NCBI GenBank assembly: GCA_965230375.1 | Contig: CBDDKU010000012.1 | Location: 248,001 to 312,000 of the forward strand | Source: CBDDKU01 sp965230375 | Lineage (GTDB): Bacteria > Bacteroidota > Bacteroidia > Flavobacteriales_D > Cryomorphaceae | Direction: 5' to 3' | Length of the DNA stretch: 64,000 nt | Shown: one piece after another, positions 1 to 8,535 of the stretch | Layout of the letters: each line of letters starts with the position of its first letter | Numbering within the stretch: the first letter of the stretch is position 1 | Made by a program: the position numbers and the translations under genes | Notes under the pieces: model-generated | Seen by the model: only the letters and a program-made list of their open reading frames with translations | What the model was told of the DNA's origin: nothing | The model's database searches: none

Positions 1-2
1 CT

Positions 3-887
3 GGTGCTTTGGAATTTAGTGGGGTCGAAGTCAAATTCAACCTCGATGATGATGGTAAGCCCACTGGGGTTTACAAGAAGGTGATGAAGGAAGCAAACTT
101 CCTTATCGAAGAGTTTATGCTTCTAGCAAACCGAAGAGTCGCCCAATTCGTTGGAAAACCCAAGTCTGGTCAGGCAAAGCCATTTATTTACAGAGTACAC
201 GACCTGCCCGATCCAGACAAATTAAAAATGCTCAAAGACTTTGTACACCGTCTTGGGTATAAGCTCAAAAGTGCTAAGCCAGAACACGCTTCCGAAGCCT
301 TGAATGAACTAATGCAGCAAGTAAAAGGAAAAACAGAAGAAGATGTCATAAAGCAAATGGCCATTCGTGCTATGGCTAAGGCTACCTACGAAACTGAGAA
401 TATTGGTCACTACGGACTTTCATTTGATTTCTATACTCACTTTACCTCCCCTATTCGTCGATACCCAGATCTTATTGTTCATCGGCTGGTGGACGCCTAC
501 AGCAAAGGAAAAACACCTCCAAAATTGGAGTCGCTCGACAAGTCGTGCAAGCACAGTAGCTATATGGAAAAAATGGCCGCTGAAGCAGAGCGCTCATCCA
601 TCAAGTACAAACAAGTTGAGTTTATGCTTGATAAAATTGGTGCATCTTTTCAAGGTGTGGTAAACGGAATGAACAAATGGGGAATCTTCGTAGAGCTGGT
701 AGACACGAAAATTGAAGGTTTGATCCCAATCAATTCGATGGATGATGACCGCTACCGCTACGACGAAAAAACCAACCGCATTGTAGGCGCCCGGTACAAG
801 GAAGTCTACGAGTTTGGTGATCGAATTGAAGTCGAACTTTTCGCGGCCGACATCAGTCAGAAACAGCTCGAGTTTAGAATGCTCTAG
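3..887 (+). CDS. rnr: Ribonuclease R, C-terminal part (gene starts before the window)
   Basis: RNase R is a processive 3'-5' exoribonuclease that degrades structured RNA. The frame is open from base 3 with no start codon that fits the family, so the N-terminal cold-shock and early RNB domains lie upstream. What is visible is the last two thirds of the RNB catalytic domain, including the conserved block HYGLSFDFYTHFTSPIRRYP, followed by one S1 RNA-binding domain (about the last 85 residues, GVVNGMNKWGIFVEL onward). The protein ends right after S1, without the basic tail seen in E. coli. Its TAG stop shares the palindrome CTAG with the stop of the convergent LytTR gene. Confidence 0.95.
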   Translation, partial: GALEFSGVEVKFNLDDDGKPTGVYKKVMKEANFLIEEFMLLANRRVAQFVGKPKSGQAKPFIYRVHDLPDPDKLKMLKDFVHRLGYKLKSAKPEHASEALNELMQQVKGKTEEDVIKQMAIRAMAKATYETENIGHYGLSFDFYTHFTSPIRRYPDLIVHRLVDAYSKGKTPPKLESLDKSCKHSSYMEKMAAEAERSSIKYKQVEFMLDKIGASFQGVVNGMNKWGIFVELVDTKIEGLIPINSMDDDRYRYDEKTNRIVGARYKEVYEFGDRIEVELFAADISQKQLEFRML

Positions 888-1636
888 ACGAGATTAATTC
901 GCTTATTGAGATCTTCTTTGTATGAACCACCGATTGGGATAACCTTCTTATCGTTTTCCAAGATCAAGTTCGGTTGCTCAATTGCAGCAATCTTGTCTAG
1001 TCTTACGATAAACGAACGGTGCACGCGGATAAACTCTTCGGATGGGAGTTTTCGCTCGATGTCCTTCATCGTAGAGTGGATAGTATATCGCGTGGTCAGA
1101 GCATTGATCACAACGTAATCTTTAAGCGCTTCAACAAAGTAAATATCTTCTGTTTTTAGCTTAACCAGTCTCGAGTTGGCCTTGACGAAAATGAAGTCTC
1201 GCGATTCTTTTCCATCCACTAAGGAGTAAAGGAGATCTCGTTCTTTCAACACTTCCGACTCCTTCATGTGCTTGTAAATGGCCATTTCAATAGATGTATG
1301 GATATCTATTTCCTTAAATGGTTTAATGATATACCCATGTGGCTCAGTTACTTTCGCTTTTGCAAGCGTACCTTCATCAGCGTATGCTGTAAGGTAAACA
1401 ACTGGGATATTGATCGCTGCTCTAATTTGTTCTGCTGCCTCTATTCCCGTGAGCTCTCCCTGAAGCATGATATCCATCAATACAATATCAGGCTTCAGCT
1501 CTAGAGCAAGCTCAATTGCCTTCTCTCCACTCGCCGCCGATCCTACTACATTGTATCCCAGTTTCTTGAGACTATGTTGAATGTCTTTCGAGACAATACT
1601 TTCGTCCTCAATTACTAGTACATTAGTCTTAGCCAT
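884..1636 (-). CDS. LytTR-family response regulator
   Basis: A two-component response regulator of 250 residues. The receiver domain (about 1-122) has the acidic pocket at E10/D11, the phospho-acceptor D55 in LMDIML, the switch threonine in VVYLTAY and the lysine in IIKPF. A linker leads to a LytTR DNA-binding domain (about 145-250; KANSRLVKLKTEDIYFVEA, then EEFIRVHRSFIV). LytTR domains bind DNA through a beta fold and usually regulate cell-surface or peptide-signalling genes. The gene lies 9 bp downstream of the multi-PAS kinase and is almost certainly its partner. Targets cannot be read from the sequence. Confidence 0.93.
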   Translation of the reverse strand: MAKTNVLVIEDESIVSKDIQHSLKKLGYNVVGSAASGEKAIELALELKPDIVLMDIMLQGELTGIEAAEQIRAAINIPVVYLTAYADEGTLAKAKVTEPHGYIIKPFKEIDIHTSIEMAIYKHMKESEVLKERDLLYSLVDGKESRDFIFVKANSRLVKLKTEDIYFVEALKDYVVINALTTRYTIHSTMKDIERKLPSEEFIRVHRSFIVRLDKIAAIEQPNLILENDKKVIPIGGSYKEDLNKRINLV

Positions 1637-1645
1637 AATTGCCTG

Positions 1646-4489
1646 TTATTGTTTGTCAAAAGTAATTAAATAATTTGTTCCGGATTTTGTATCCACTTGA
1701 ATTGTAGCACCTAACTGCTCAATAAGGGTATATACTAACTGAAGACCAAGTGTCTCAGAATTAGCCACATCCAGATCTTCAGGCAAGCCAATACCGTTAT
1801 CACCTATTTCCATTGTCACCTTTCCGTTCTCACTTCCGATTCGACAAGAGATTTTTCCTTTTTCCCTATCCTTAAAGGCATATTTCAATGCGTTCGACAA
1901 AATTTCATTCGCAATTAACCCACAGGGTATAGCCTGATCTAAGAGAAGCGAAGTCTTTTGGAAATCTACATCCAGCTCAATGGAAGCAGTCTCCAGGCTA
2001 TAAGAGTGTATGAGATTCTTGGCTAAACTGTGAATGTATTCACTAAACTCAATGTTCGAGAAATTACCAGTGTGATAAAGAGATTCGTGAATAAAACTCA
2101 TTGACTTTATCCTATTCTGACTTTCGCGCAGGATACTCAAAGAATTTTCATCCTTCACATAAGATGACTGCAGATTCAGAATACTACTTATCACTTGCAG
2201 GTTATTCTTCACCCTATGATGCACTTCCTGCAACAATATTTCTTTTTCGTGAATGCTTTCCTTCATCTGCTGCTGGATCTCCTTCTTATCCGTTATTTCA
2301 TAAGACATACACGTTACTTCGCGTATCTCATTATTGTCAGAATAAATTGGGTTTATGAAGGTCTCCATCCAGGTTTTCTTTCCTCTCAGATTGTAAAGTG
2401 CCCCTTCAAACTGTTGCTTCTCTCCTTTGAATGCAGCTTTGATATAGCGTTTGATATTTCGATAAGCTATAGGCTTTAAATTATCTTTTATCAATTCTGC
2501 GAAAACGCTCCCAAGACTTATGTCTTCACCTTTTAAAGCGAAAAAGCTATCAGCAAATACTTTGTTGTACGATACCAGCCTACCCTTCTGATCAATTGTC
2601 CAGATCAGCATTGCCGAACTATCAAATATGGCGCTGATCTTTGCGGCTTGCTCTTTTAATTTTAATTCGGCGGTTTTCTTAAATGTCACGGTCTGTGACA
2701 ACCCCGAAATTTCTACAACTTCACCTTCGTCATTAAATATAGGCGATACAAAAATGTCGTCAATATGCTCCGTTCCATGCATGTCGAGTGATTTCATCTC
2801 AAAGTGCAAGGTATTTCCCTCGGCAACATATTTCAATGCATTTCTCCAACGCATTTTCGCTTCATCGAGCTGGTTATCACTCAGATTATTTAGCACGTCT
2901 CCTTCTTTCAAACTCAATCCAAATCGCTCACGCATCTGATCTTCAAAAGCCCTATTCATGGATGTGATCCTTCCTTCTATATCTATTGCCCAAATCATAT
3001 GCGGCGTAGAGTTAAAGATGGTTTTCAACTGTTCTGATTGAGATTTAATTTTCTTTTCAGCTTCTTTCTTGTCTGTAATGTCAATAGCCATTCCGGCTAT
3101 TTCGATCATTTTTGTTTTCGATGAACTCTCCCAGATTGGATTGAGGTATATCTCTCGATAATTAACTGTTCCATCCCGATTGACCGTTTCAGTCTGAAAA
3201 CTGATGTTTTTCCCAGACTCTATAACTTCACTATACTTCTCTTCCCAAAAGCTATGGTAATCGTCACTTGCAAACGTCGGTTTAGGAAGTGAGTCATCCA
3301 TCTGTATCTCTGGATATTTCCCATAGAGATTGTAAATAGCTCTCGCGTATTGTGAATTGAACGATGTCAGGGCCGTCTTCATATTCACCGTCCAGAACAG
3401 CATGCGACTTCCTTCGAAAATGGCGTCAATTTTTGCCGCCTGTTTTTGCGCAATCTCTTCGGTTTTTCGCGTATTGGTAATGTCGCGCATAATGCTTCTG
3501 ACCGAATGCAGCTCCCCTCCTACATAGTTTACATCTGAAATTGCTTCAATGTAAATATGATCTCCGCTCTTGGTCTGCAAGGTCCACATGCGCGCACCTT
3601 TTTCCGTTCCACCAATTACCTTGTCCAAGTATATTGAGAACGAAGCTCGTTGATCTTCTATAAGGATGTTTGTGACATCCATCCCCTTCATTTCTGCCTT
3701 TGTATAGCCGAGGGTATTATACCAGGCTGTATTGGCGTATTTCAGTTTTCCATCTATCCCAACTCCGTGAATCAGATCAGATGCATTCTGAAACAAGTCC
3801 GTATACCGCTCTTCTACGAATGCTAACTTTTCTCTCCACTCTTTAATTTCGGTCACCACCCGCATACTGGCAACATAACCCAAAACTTGATTATCGTCAT
3901 CTACAATTGGAGACACAGAAGCAAAGACTTCAACGGGTTCTCCACTTTTTTTCTTGAGAATTACGTTGCGTAAGTACCGCTCCTTTCCTCTTAGATCCAT
4001 TTTTATGAGATCCATCGAAAACTGATCTCCCAAGAACTCTTCAACATGCCTGCCAAGAAGCTCTGATTTCGAATACCCGGAATAATCAAGAATCGTTCTA
4101 TTGACATCAGTTACTACAAAGTCAAGGTTGAAGATAGCGACAAGGTTTACCAAGCTATCCAGAACAACTTTAACAAAGCTATCTGGGTAGCCTACAGCGT
4201 TTGATGGCTCTTTAGGAAATTTTACAAATGTGCATAGAAGGGCATTATTTCCAGCGGGATTTAGAATAACCTCTATCCCTTTGCTCTTGTAAGTGGCAAA
4301 ACCAGACTCCTCGACTTTTCCCAAAAGATCGTTCCACCTGTCACCAACCAAGAACCGCTCAACAACGCGAGAAAGGCTATGCTCGCGGTCTGTGAATGCG
4401 TTGTTAGTCTTGATAATCTGAGCAGATTCGCGATCAACGATCAGACAGGGTGTAGTAAGTTTTTGTATTTCAGGATGTTTTACAGGCAT
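1646..4489 (-). CDS. Multi-PAS sensor histidine kinase, HisKA_2 type
   Basis: A 947-residue kinase with no clear membrane segment, so probably a cytosolic sensor. After an N-terminal stretch of about 100 residues there are five PAS-like modules (about 105-215, 225-345, 350-475, 485-610, 613-735). Several end in the PAC-type DIT(D/N)KKEAE linker. The dimerisation/phosphoacceptor segment is of the HisKA_2 class, with the motif EVHHRVKNNLQVISSILNLQ and paired histidines near 757-758. A HATPase domain follows, with N-box NEILSNALKYAF and G-box GDNGIGLPEDL. HisKA_2 kinases paired with LytTR regulators are common in Bacteroidota. It is transcribed first, with the LytTR gene directly behind it. The ligand or cofactor of the PAS modules is not evident. 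Confidence 0.92.
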   Translation of the reverse strand: MPVKHPEIQKLTTPCLIVDRESAQIIKTNNAFTDREHSLSRVVERFLVGDRWNDLLGKVEESGFATYKSKGIEVILNPAGNNALLCTFVKFPKEPSNAVGYPDSFVKVVLDSLVNLVAIFNLDFVVTDVNRTILDYSGYSKSELLGRHVEEFLGDQFSMDLIKMDLRGKERYLRNVILKKKSGEPVEVFASVSPIVDDDNQVLGYVASMRVVTEIKEWREKLAFVEERYTDLFQNASDLIHGVGIDGKLKYANTAWYNTLGYTKAEMKGMDVTNILIEDQRASFSIYLDKVIGGTEKGARMWTLQTKSGDHIYIEAISDVNYVGGELHSVRSIMRDITNTRKTEEIAQKQAAKIDAIFEGSRMLFWTVNMKTALTSFNSQYARAIYNLYGKYPEIQMDDSLPKPTFASDDYHSFWEEKYSEVIESGKNISFQTETVNRDGTVNYREIYLNPIWESSSKTKMIEIAGMAIDITDKKEAEKKIKSQSEQLKTIFNSTPHMIWAIDIEGRITSMNRAFEDQMRERFGLSLKEGDVLNNLSDNQLDEAKMRWRNALKYVAEGNTLHFEMKSLDMHGTEHIDDIFVSPIFNDEGEVVEISGLSQTVTFKKTAELKLKEQAAKISAIFDSSAMLIWTIDQKGRLVSYNKVFADSFFALKGEDISLGSVFAELIKDNLKPIAYRNIKRYIKAAFKGEKQQFEGALYNLRGKKTWMETFINPIYSDNNEIREVTCMSYEITDKKEIQQQMKESIHEKEILLQEVHHRVKNNLQVISSILNLQSSYVKDENSLSILRESQNRIKSMSFIHESLYHTGNFSNIEFSEYIHSLAKNLIHSYSLETASIELDVDFQKTSLLLDQAIPCGLIANEILSNALKYAFKDREKGKISCRIGSENGKVTMEIGDNGIGLPEDLDVANSETLGLQLVYTLIEQLGATIQVDTKSGTNYLITFDKQ

Positions 4490-4546
4490 ACCCCGTCGGA
4501 AATATGTTTTTTGTGAAAATTAAAATTAATAACTCCGACCTACTTT

Positions 4547-6136
4547 CTAAGGAATTTCTTCTTCATCTGGATCCGTTCGCACCACTTTCTTTCCATTGAT
4601 TTTATGCTCCAAACCATTTTTGTACTTGACTTCAAGCACTTTAATCCCCATTTCATTGTAGGTTTTCCAGGTTCCAATACGAACACCACTGCTGTACTTT
4701 CCTTCTTTTTTTACTTGGCCTGATGGATAATACCATTTGTGCTTACCAGTTGCTAAGCCGGCAATGTATTCTCCTTTAAAATTCAGTTGACCATTGTCGT
4801 ACGTGTAAACCCACTCTCCTTGCTTTTCTCCATCCAAGTAATTGCCCTCTTCGGTATGGTCACCCACATGATAGAACCACTTGCCGTCTTTTAAACCGCC
4901 TACGTACTCCCCTTTACTAATCACATTGCCTTCTTCGTCAAATTCTTCTGACTCACCATCTTCTTTTCCTCGTCGGTAATACTCTTGTCTGCGCAGCTTT
5001 CCATCTTCAAAATACCAGGTCCAATCGCCTTGTGGTTTCCCATCAGCATACTTCCCGCGGTGCTCAATTTTTCCATTTTTGTGATAGAAAACCCAGTCGC
5101 CAGTACGGTTGCTCTTCTCGTAGCTCCCTTCTGCTTTCAATTCACCCGTATCGTAGTATAACTTCCACTCACCTTCAAAGTCTCCAGAAGGATCTATTAT
5201 TCCCTCACCAGTTTTGACACCTGCGCTATATACCTCACCTCGTATTACTTCACCTTCTTGATTGTAAATTCGGTGTGTCCCTTGCTTTTTTCCATCTACA
5301 TATCCCCCACTCGATTTTACAGACCCATCTGGATAGTACGTATTTCTTATATCCAAAATGATGGACTGCTCAGAGTCAATTACCAATTCGCCATCCTTGT
5401 ATTTTTCTAGGGTGATAAGGTTTCCGTCCTTGTCGAAGTACTTGAAAATTCCATTTTTCAGGTTATTCATGTAATAACCTTCCATTGACACTTGTCGATT
5501 GGCATAAAACTCTTTCCATGGACCTCGCTTCTTTCCTTCTTTATCGTAGCGATTAATTTTCTCCGAACGCCTCAGGTAGCCTTCATCAAAAAACAAAAGG
5601 GTGATAACCATACCATTCCGATCGTATTCATAACCATCTCCCTTTTCCTTGTCATCAACATAAGGCACAATCTTGTGCAATTCTCCTGTAGGATAGTAAA
5701 TCTTCGACTCTCCCTGGCGGAGATTGGCTTCATAGATTACTTCTTCATACTTCACGCCAGCACGAAAATTGGTTGTGAGCCCATCCTTTTTATCCGCTTT
5801 GTAATTAACTGTTTGCTTTTTACTTCCGTCTTCTCGGTAAAATATCCATAAGCTATCCAGCAAAAACTCCTTCCTATTTCCTTCAGACTGTAAATTTCCA
5901 TTCTCATAATACGTTTTCCAATAGCCGTTTGGCTTGCCATCAACCATTGTTCCTTCACTTGACACGCTACCATCAGCATACTTAAAGACCTTGTATTCTG
6001 TTTGTGAAAGTACTGTAGAATGCAGAAAGAGAGAAACACCAATGATCAATAGACGTCTATATATATATTCTCTTTTTAGAAAAGAAAATGAATTAAATAT
6101 AGCGCTGTGGATGGTGTTGAGAATAGAAGTCGCCAA
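4547..6136 (-). CDS. YwqK/MORN_2-type repeat protein, exported
   Basis: A 529-residue protein built almost entirely of MORN_2-type repeats of about 20-25 residues, with the recurring pattern YYxxGxLxxxGxYxxGxxxGxW (for example YYENGNLQSEG, FYHKNGKIEHRGKYADG). This family is often annotated as YwqK-family antitoxin, but such long exported versions in Bacteroidota have no shown antitoxin role and no toxin gene is adjacent. An N-terminal hydrophobic segment (about residues 28-44, LLIIGVSLFLHSTVLSQ) looks like a signal peptide after an unusually long 27-residue n-region. A promoter box 22 nt upstream supports the ATG at 6136. Monocistronic. Function unknown; a surface scaffold is a guess. Confidence 0.8.
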   Translation of the reverse strand: MATSILNTIHSAIFNSFSFLKREYIYRRLLIIGVSLFLHSTVLSQTEYKVFKYADGSVSSEGTMVDGKPNGYWKTYYENGNLQSEGNRKEFLLDSLWIFYREDGSKKQTVNYKADKKDGLTTNFRAGVKYEEVIYEANLRQGESKIYYPTGELHKIVPYVDDKEKGDGYEYDRNGMVITLLFFDEGYLRRSEKINRYDKEGKKRGPWKEFYANRQVSMEGYYMNNLKNGIFKYFDKDGNLITLEKYKDGELVIDSEQSIILDIRNTYYPDGSVKSSGGYVDGKKQGTHRIYNQEGEVIRGEVYSAGVKTGEGIIDPSGDFEGEWKLYYDTGELKAEGSYEKSNRTGDWVFYHKNGKIEHRGKYADGKPQGDWTWYFEDGKLRRQEYYRRGKEDGESEEFDEEGNVISKGEYVGGLKDGKWFYHVGDHTEEGNYLDGEKQGEWVYTYDNGQLNFKGEYIAGLATGKHKWYYPSGQVKKEGKYSSGVRIGTWKTYNEMGIKVLEVKYKNGLEHKINGKKVVRTDPDEEEIP

Positions 6137-6538
6137 ATCTTGAGAATATTATTTATCCAAAGTTAATAACACACTCTGAACAGTTGTAATCTTATAGAAC
6201 CTTGACAGACAGTATTTATTTTGTTTGTTAACATTTCTGTGGATAGGTGATTTTTTAAAAAGTTGAAAGGCTAAGTACGTTCTTATTCTGTGAATAGAGG
6301 TGCTATTTTATCCTCATATTTTTACGCCCTTTCAACTAGGTTATCTCAACTCTATATTTGATTAGCTCTAATTGCTGAGTATAACAAATGAAGTTCCTCT
6401 GGGTTTTTCACAAGATCTGAACAGGAAAGTGAATTTCTCCCTGCAAAAGTTCAATTAAAGTTTCCTTTAAAATCAGGTGGTTTAGAAAACCAAATTCTCA
6501 GGATGTTTAAAACTTCCTTGTTGGCCTAATCAGTATCT
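6137..6538. other. Divergent intergenic region with a 10-bp inverted repeat
   Basis: About 400 AT-rich bases between the divergent YwqK-type gene and rpiB. It holds the two outward promoters (6158-6165 minus, 6534-6541 plus), a further exact TAnnTTTG match on plus (TATATTTG, 6353-6360) with no evident gene after it beyond a 10-codon ORF, and a perfect inverted repeat AGTTGAAAGG (6261-6270) / CCTTTCAACT (6328-6337) separated by 57 bases. No longer ORF or tRNA is visible. Confidence 0.5.
6158..6165 (-). promoter_or_regulatory. -7 promoter element TAACTTTG for the YwqK-type gene
   Basis: Read on the minus strand this is an exact match to the Bacteroidota housekeeping -7 consensus TAnnTTTG, 21 bases before the ATG at 6136. 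No convincing -33 TTG is seen at the usual distance. Confidence 0.55.
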
Positions 6539-6541
6539 TTG
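6534..6541 (+). promoter_or_regulatory. -7 promoter element TATCTTTG for rpiB
   Basis: Exact match to TAnnTTTG ending 15 bases before the chosen rpiB ATG (6557). Transcription would start at about 6546-6549, leaving a leader of about ten bases. This argues against the in-frame TTG at 6539, which lies inside the element. Confidence 0.7.
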
Positions 6542-6556
6542 GAAAAAATTGGCGCA

Positions 6557-6985
6557 ATGAAAATAAGTATTGGAAGCGATCACGCAGGATTCGAATTAAA
6601 GGAGCTTATCAAGAAGTTTTTAGCAGAAAAAGGAATTGATGTAAGTGACAAGGGAACATATTCCACCGATAGTACAGATTATCCGGAGTTTGCACATGCG
6701 GTCGCAGAAGAAGTAACAAACAATGAGAACCTTGGTATTCTTATTTGCGGAAGCGCTAATGGTGTTTCTATGGCTGCAAACAAGCACGAAGCTATTCGTT
6801 GTGCTATCTGTTGGTTGCCAGAACTCGCTTCATTGGCTAGACAGCACAATAACGCGAATATAGTTGCCCTTCCAGCCAGATTCATTTCAGAGAACACCGC
6901 TTATGAAATTGTAGATGCATTTCTTACATCAGAATTTGAAGGTGGAAGACATGAACGTAGAGTAAATAAAATAGCATTATGCTAA
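6557..6985 (+). CDS. rpiB: Ribose-5-phosphate isomerase B
   Basis: RpiB interconverts ribose 5-phosphate and ribulose 5-phosphate in the non-oxidative pentose phosphate pathway (LacAB_rpiB family). From ATG 6557 the protein has 142 residues, the normal length. It starts with the family signature MKISIGSDHAGFELK. It has the catalytic cysteine C64 in LICGSANGVSMAANK (more often CGTGIG in the family) and the histidine H97 in RQHNNANIV. The upstream in-frame TTG was rejected because it falls within the promoter box. The stop overlaps the first codons of the M28 peptidase gene by 7 bases, and a strong terminator-like hairpin begins 15 bases after the stop. Confidence 0.95.
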   Translation: MKISIGSDHAGFELKELIKKFLAEKGIDVSDKGTYSTDSTDYPEFAHAVAEEVTNNENLGILICGSANGVSMAANKHEAIRCAICWLPELASLARQHNNANIVALPARFISENTAYEIVDAFLTSEFEGGRHERRVNKIALC

Positions 6986-8535
6986 GAAGAGATTTAGTTA
7001 AAAAGGCATGGATGATTTCCATGCCTTTTTTGTTTTCAGGCTACAGCTACGCTCAAATTGATAGTACAGCTGTGAAGTACGCCCAGGAATTAAGCGCTGA
7101 TGAAATAAAAAAGCACCTGGAAGTTATTGCAAGCGATGCTTTTGAAGGGCGTGAGACTGGCGAAAAAGGTCAGAAAATGGCAGCTAGTTACATCGCACAG
7201 CAGATGGATCATTTGGGACTGAAGGGCGTTGGAGATAGTCTTGATTATTATCAGCGGTTTAATCTCTATCACATTCCGAAGGACAAGGCGCGCGTCATTG
7301 TTGCAAACAGTGATTCACTTGATCTTTTCACTGATTTTTACTCCTTTTCTGCGCTTACTGATACGATTGTTGCTGGTGAAACGGTTTTTTTGGGGTATGG
7401 AATAGATGATGAGAATTACAGTAATTATGGGGATGATGATTATTCTGGAAAAATTGGAGTTATACTCGTAGGTGAGCCCAAATCAGGTGGCAAGTTTCTC
7501 TTAACTGACACCGAGCAACCGTCTTCATGGAGTACAGAGCAAGGTCTTAAGTTGAACGCGGCAAAGGCGAGAGGTCTGGCGGGTCTAGTGGTTCTTCAAG
7601 GAGATTTTAATTCAAAATCTTCTCGTGCAGCTTACTTTTTAAGTAGACGAAGATTGCAAATTGAGAAGCATGAAAACACGGCACTTCCTGTGGTGAACAT
7701 GGATATTGATTTTGCAAAAAAGCTATTTCCGAAGATTAGAATGGCCAAAATCAAGACGGAGTTGAATGAGGGAAAAGGGCTTGTGAAGGCCGGTAAAAGT
7801 CAATTGATTAGCTTGGAGTATTATGGAGAAGTTGAGACTTTGATAAGTGAGAATGTAATTGGGATGATTCCAGGATCTGATTTGTCAGATGAATATGTCT
7901 TCATAACGGCTCACTACGATCACTTGGGAAAAAGGGAAGAAGGTGTCTTTAATGGCGCTGATGACGATGGAAGCGGGACCACCGGTGTGATGGATATGAT
8001 GCGTGTGATGACAAGAGCATACCATGAAGGAAATGGCCCACGAAGGTCAATGGTCTTTCTCTTTGTAAGTGGTGAAGAAAAAGGCTTATTAGGCTCTGAG
8101 TATTACACCGAACACCCTTTGATTCCATTAGAGAATACCGTAACAGATCTAAATATAGATATGATCGGTAGAAGGGATACTGAACACTTAAACACCCAGG
8201 ATAAGTATATCTATCTCATTGGTTCTGATAAACTTAGTATGGATTTACACCGTATTAGCGAGTGGGCAAATAAGTCTTACTGTCAGTTTGAGATTGACTA
8301 TGTATTTAATGATGAAGAACATCCATCTCGACTATACTATAGATCAGATCATTACAATTTTGCCAAGCACGATATTCCAGTAATTTTCTATTTCAGAGGA
8401 ATTCATGAAGACTATCATACAGTAAATGATACCGTAGATAAAATTGAATTCGGAACGATTGAAGATGTGATGGAGCTTGTTTTTTATACGGCTTGGGAAG
8501 TAGCCAACAGAGATGAGCGTCTCAAACTGGATTAA
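6979..8535 (+). CDS. M28-family zinc aminopeptidase, exported
   Basis: An exported metallo-aminopeptidase of 518 residues. The N-terminus is a signal peptide (basic MLRRDLVKK, hydrophobic WMISMPFLFSG, likely cut after YSYA). A protease-associated-like insert occupies the middle. The M28 di-zinc ligands are all present: H and D in TAHYDHLG, D in NGADDDGSGTTG, the catalytic pair in SGEEKGLLGS, D in NIDMIGRR, and H in RSDHYNFAKHDIP. The gene overlaps rpiB by 7 bases. A terminator-like hairpin (7000-7035) lies inside the signal-peptide codons, so expression may depend on coupling to rpiB translation. The alternative ATG at 7012 would give a shorter signal. Its stop shares TTAA with the convergent TlpA-like gene. 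Confidence 0.92.
   Translation: MLRRDLVKKAWMISMPFLFSGYSYAQIDSTAVKYAQELSADEIKKHLEVIASDAFEGRETGEKGQKMAASYIAQQMDHLGLKGVGDSLDYYQRFNLYHIPKDKARVIVANSDSLDLFTDFYSFSALTDTIVAGETVFLGYGIDDENYSNYGDDDYSGKIGVILVGEPKSGGKFLLTDTEQPSSWSTEQGLKLNAAKARGLAGLVVLQGDFNSKSSRAAYFLSRRRLQIEKHENTALPVVNMDIDFAKKLFPKIRMAKIKTELNEGKGLVKAGKSQLISLEYYGEVETLISENVIGMIPGSDLSDEYVFITAHYDHLGKREEGVFNGADDDGSGTTGVMDMMRVMTRAYHEGNGPRRSMVFLFVSGEEKGLLGSEYYTEHPLIPLENTVTDLNIDMIGRRDTEHLNTQDKYIYLIGSDKLSMDLHRISEWANKSYCQFEIDYVFNDEEHPSRLYYRSDHYNFAKHDIPVIFYFRGIHEDYHTVNDTVDKIEFGTIEDVMELVFYTAWEVANRDERLKLD
7000..7035 (+). terminator. Intrinsic terminator-like hairpin inside the start of the M28 gene
   Basis: A 13-bp perfect stem (AAAAAGGCATGGA at 7000-7012 with its complement at 7018-7030), a five-base loop, and a T-rich run through about 7035. 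By position it would be the rpiB terminator, but it also encodes residues 8-18 of the M28 signal peptide. Confidence 0.6.

Noticed and set aside
4547..6136. Toxin-antitoxin locus suggested by the YwqK family name
   Set aside because: The protein is exported and very long, and no toxin-like gene is next to it.
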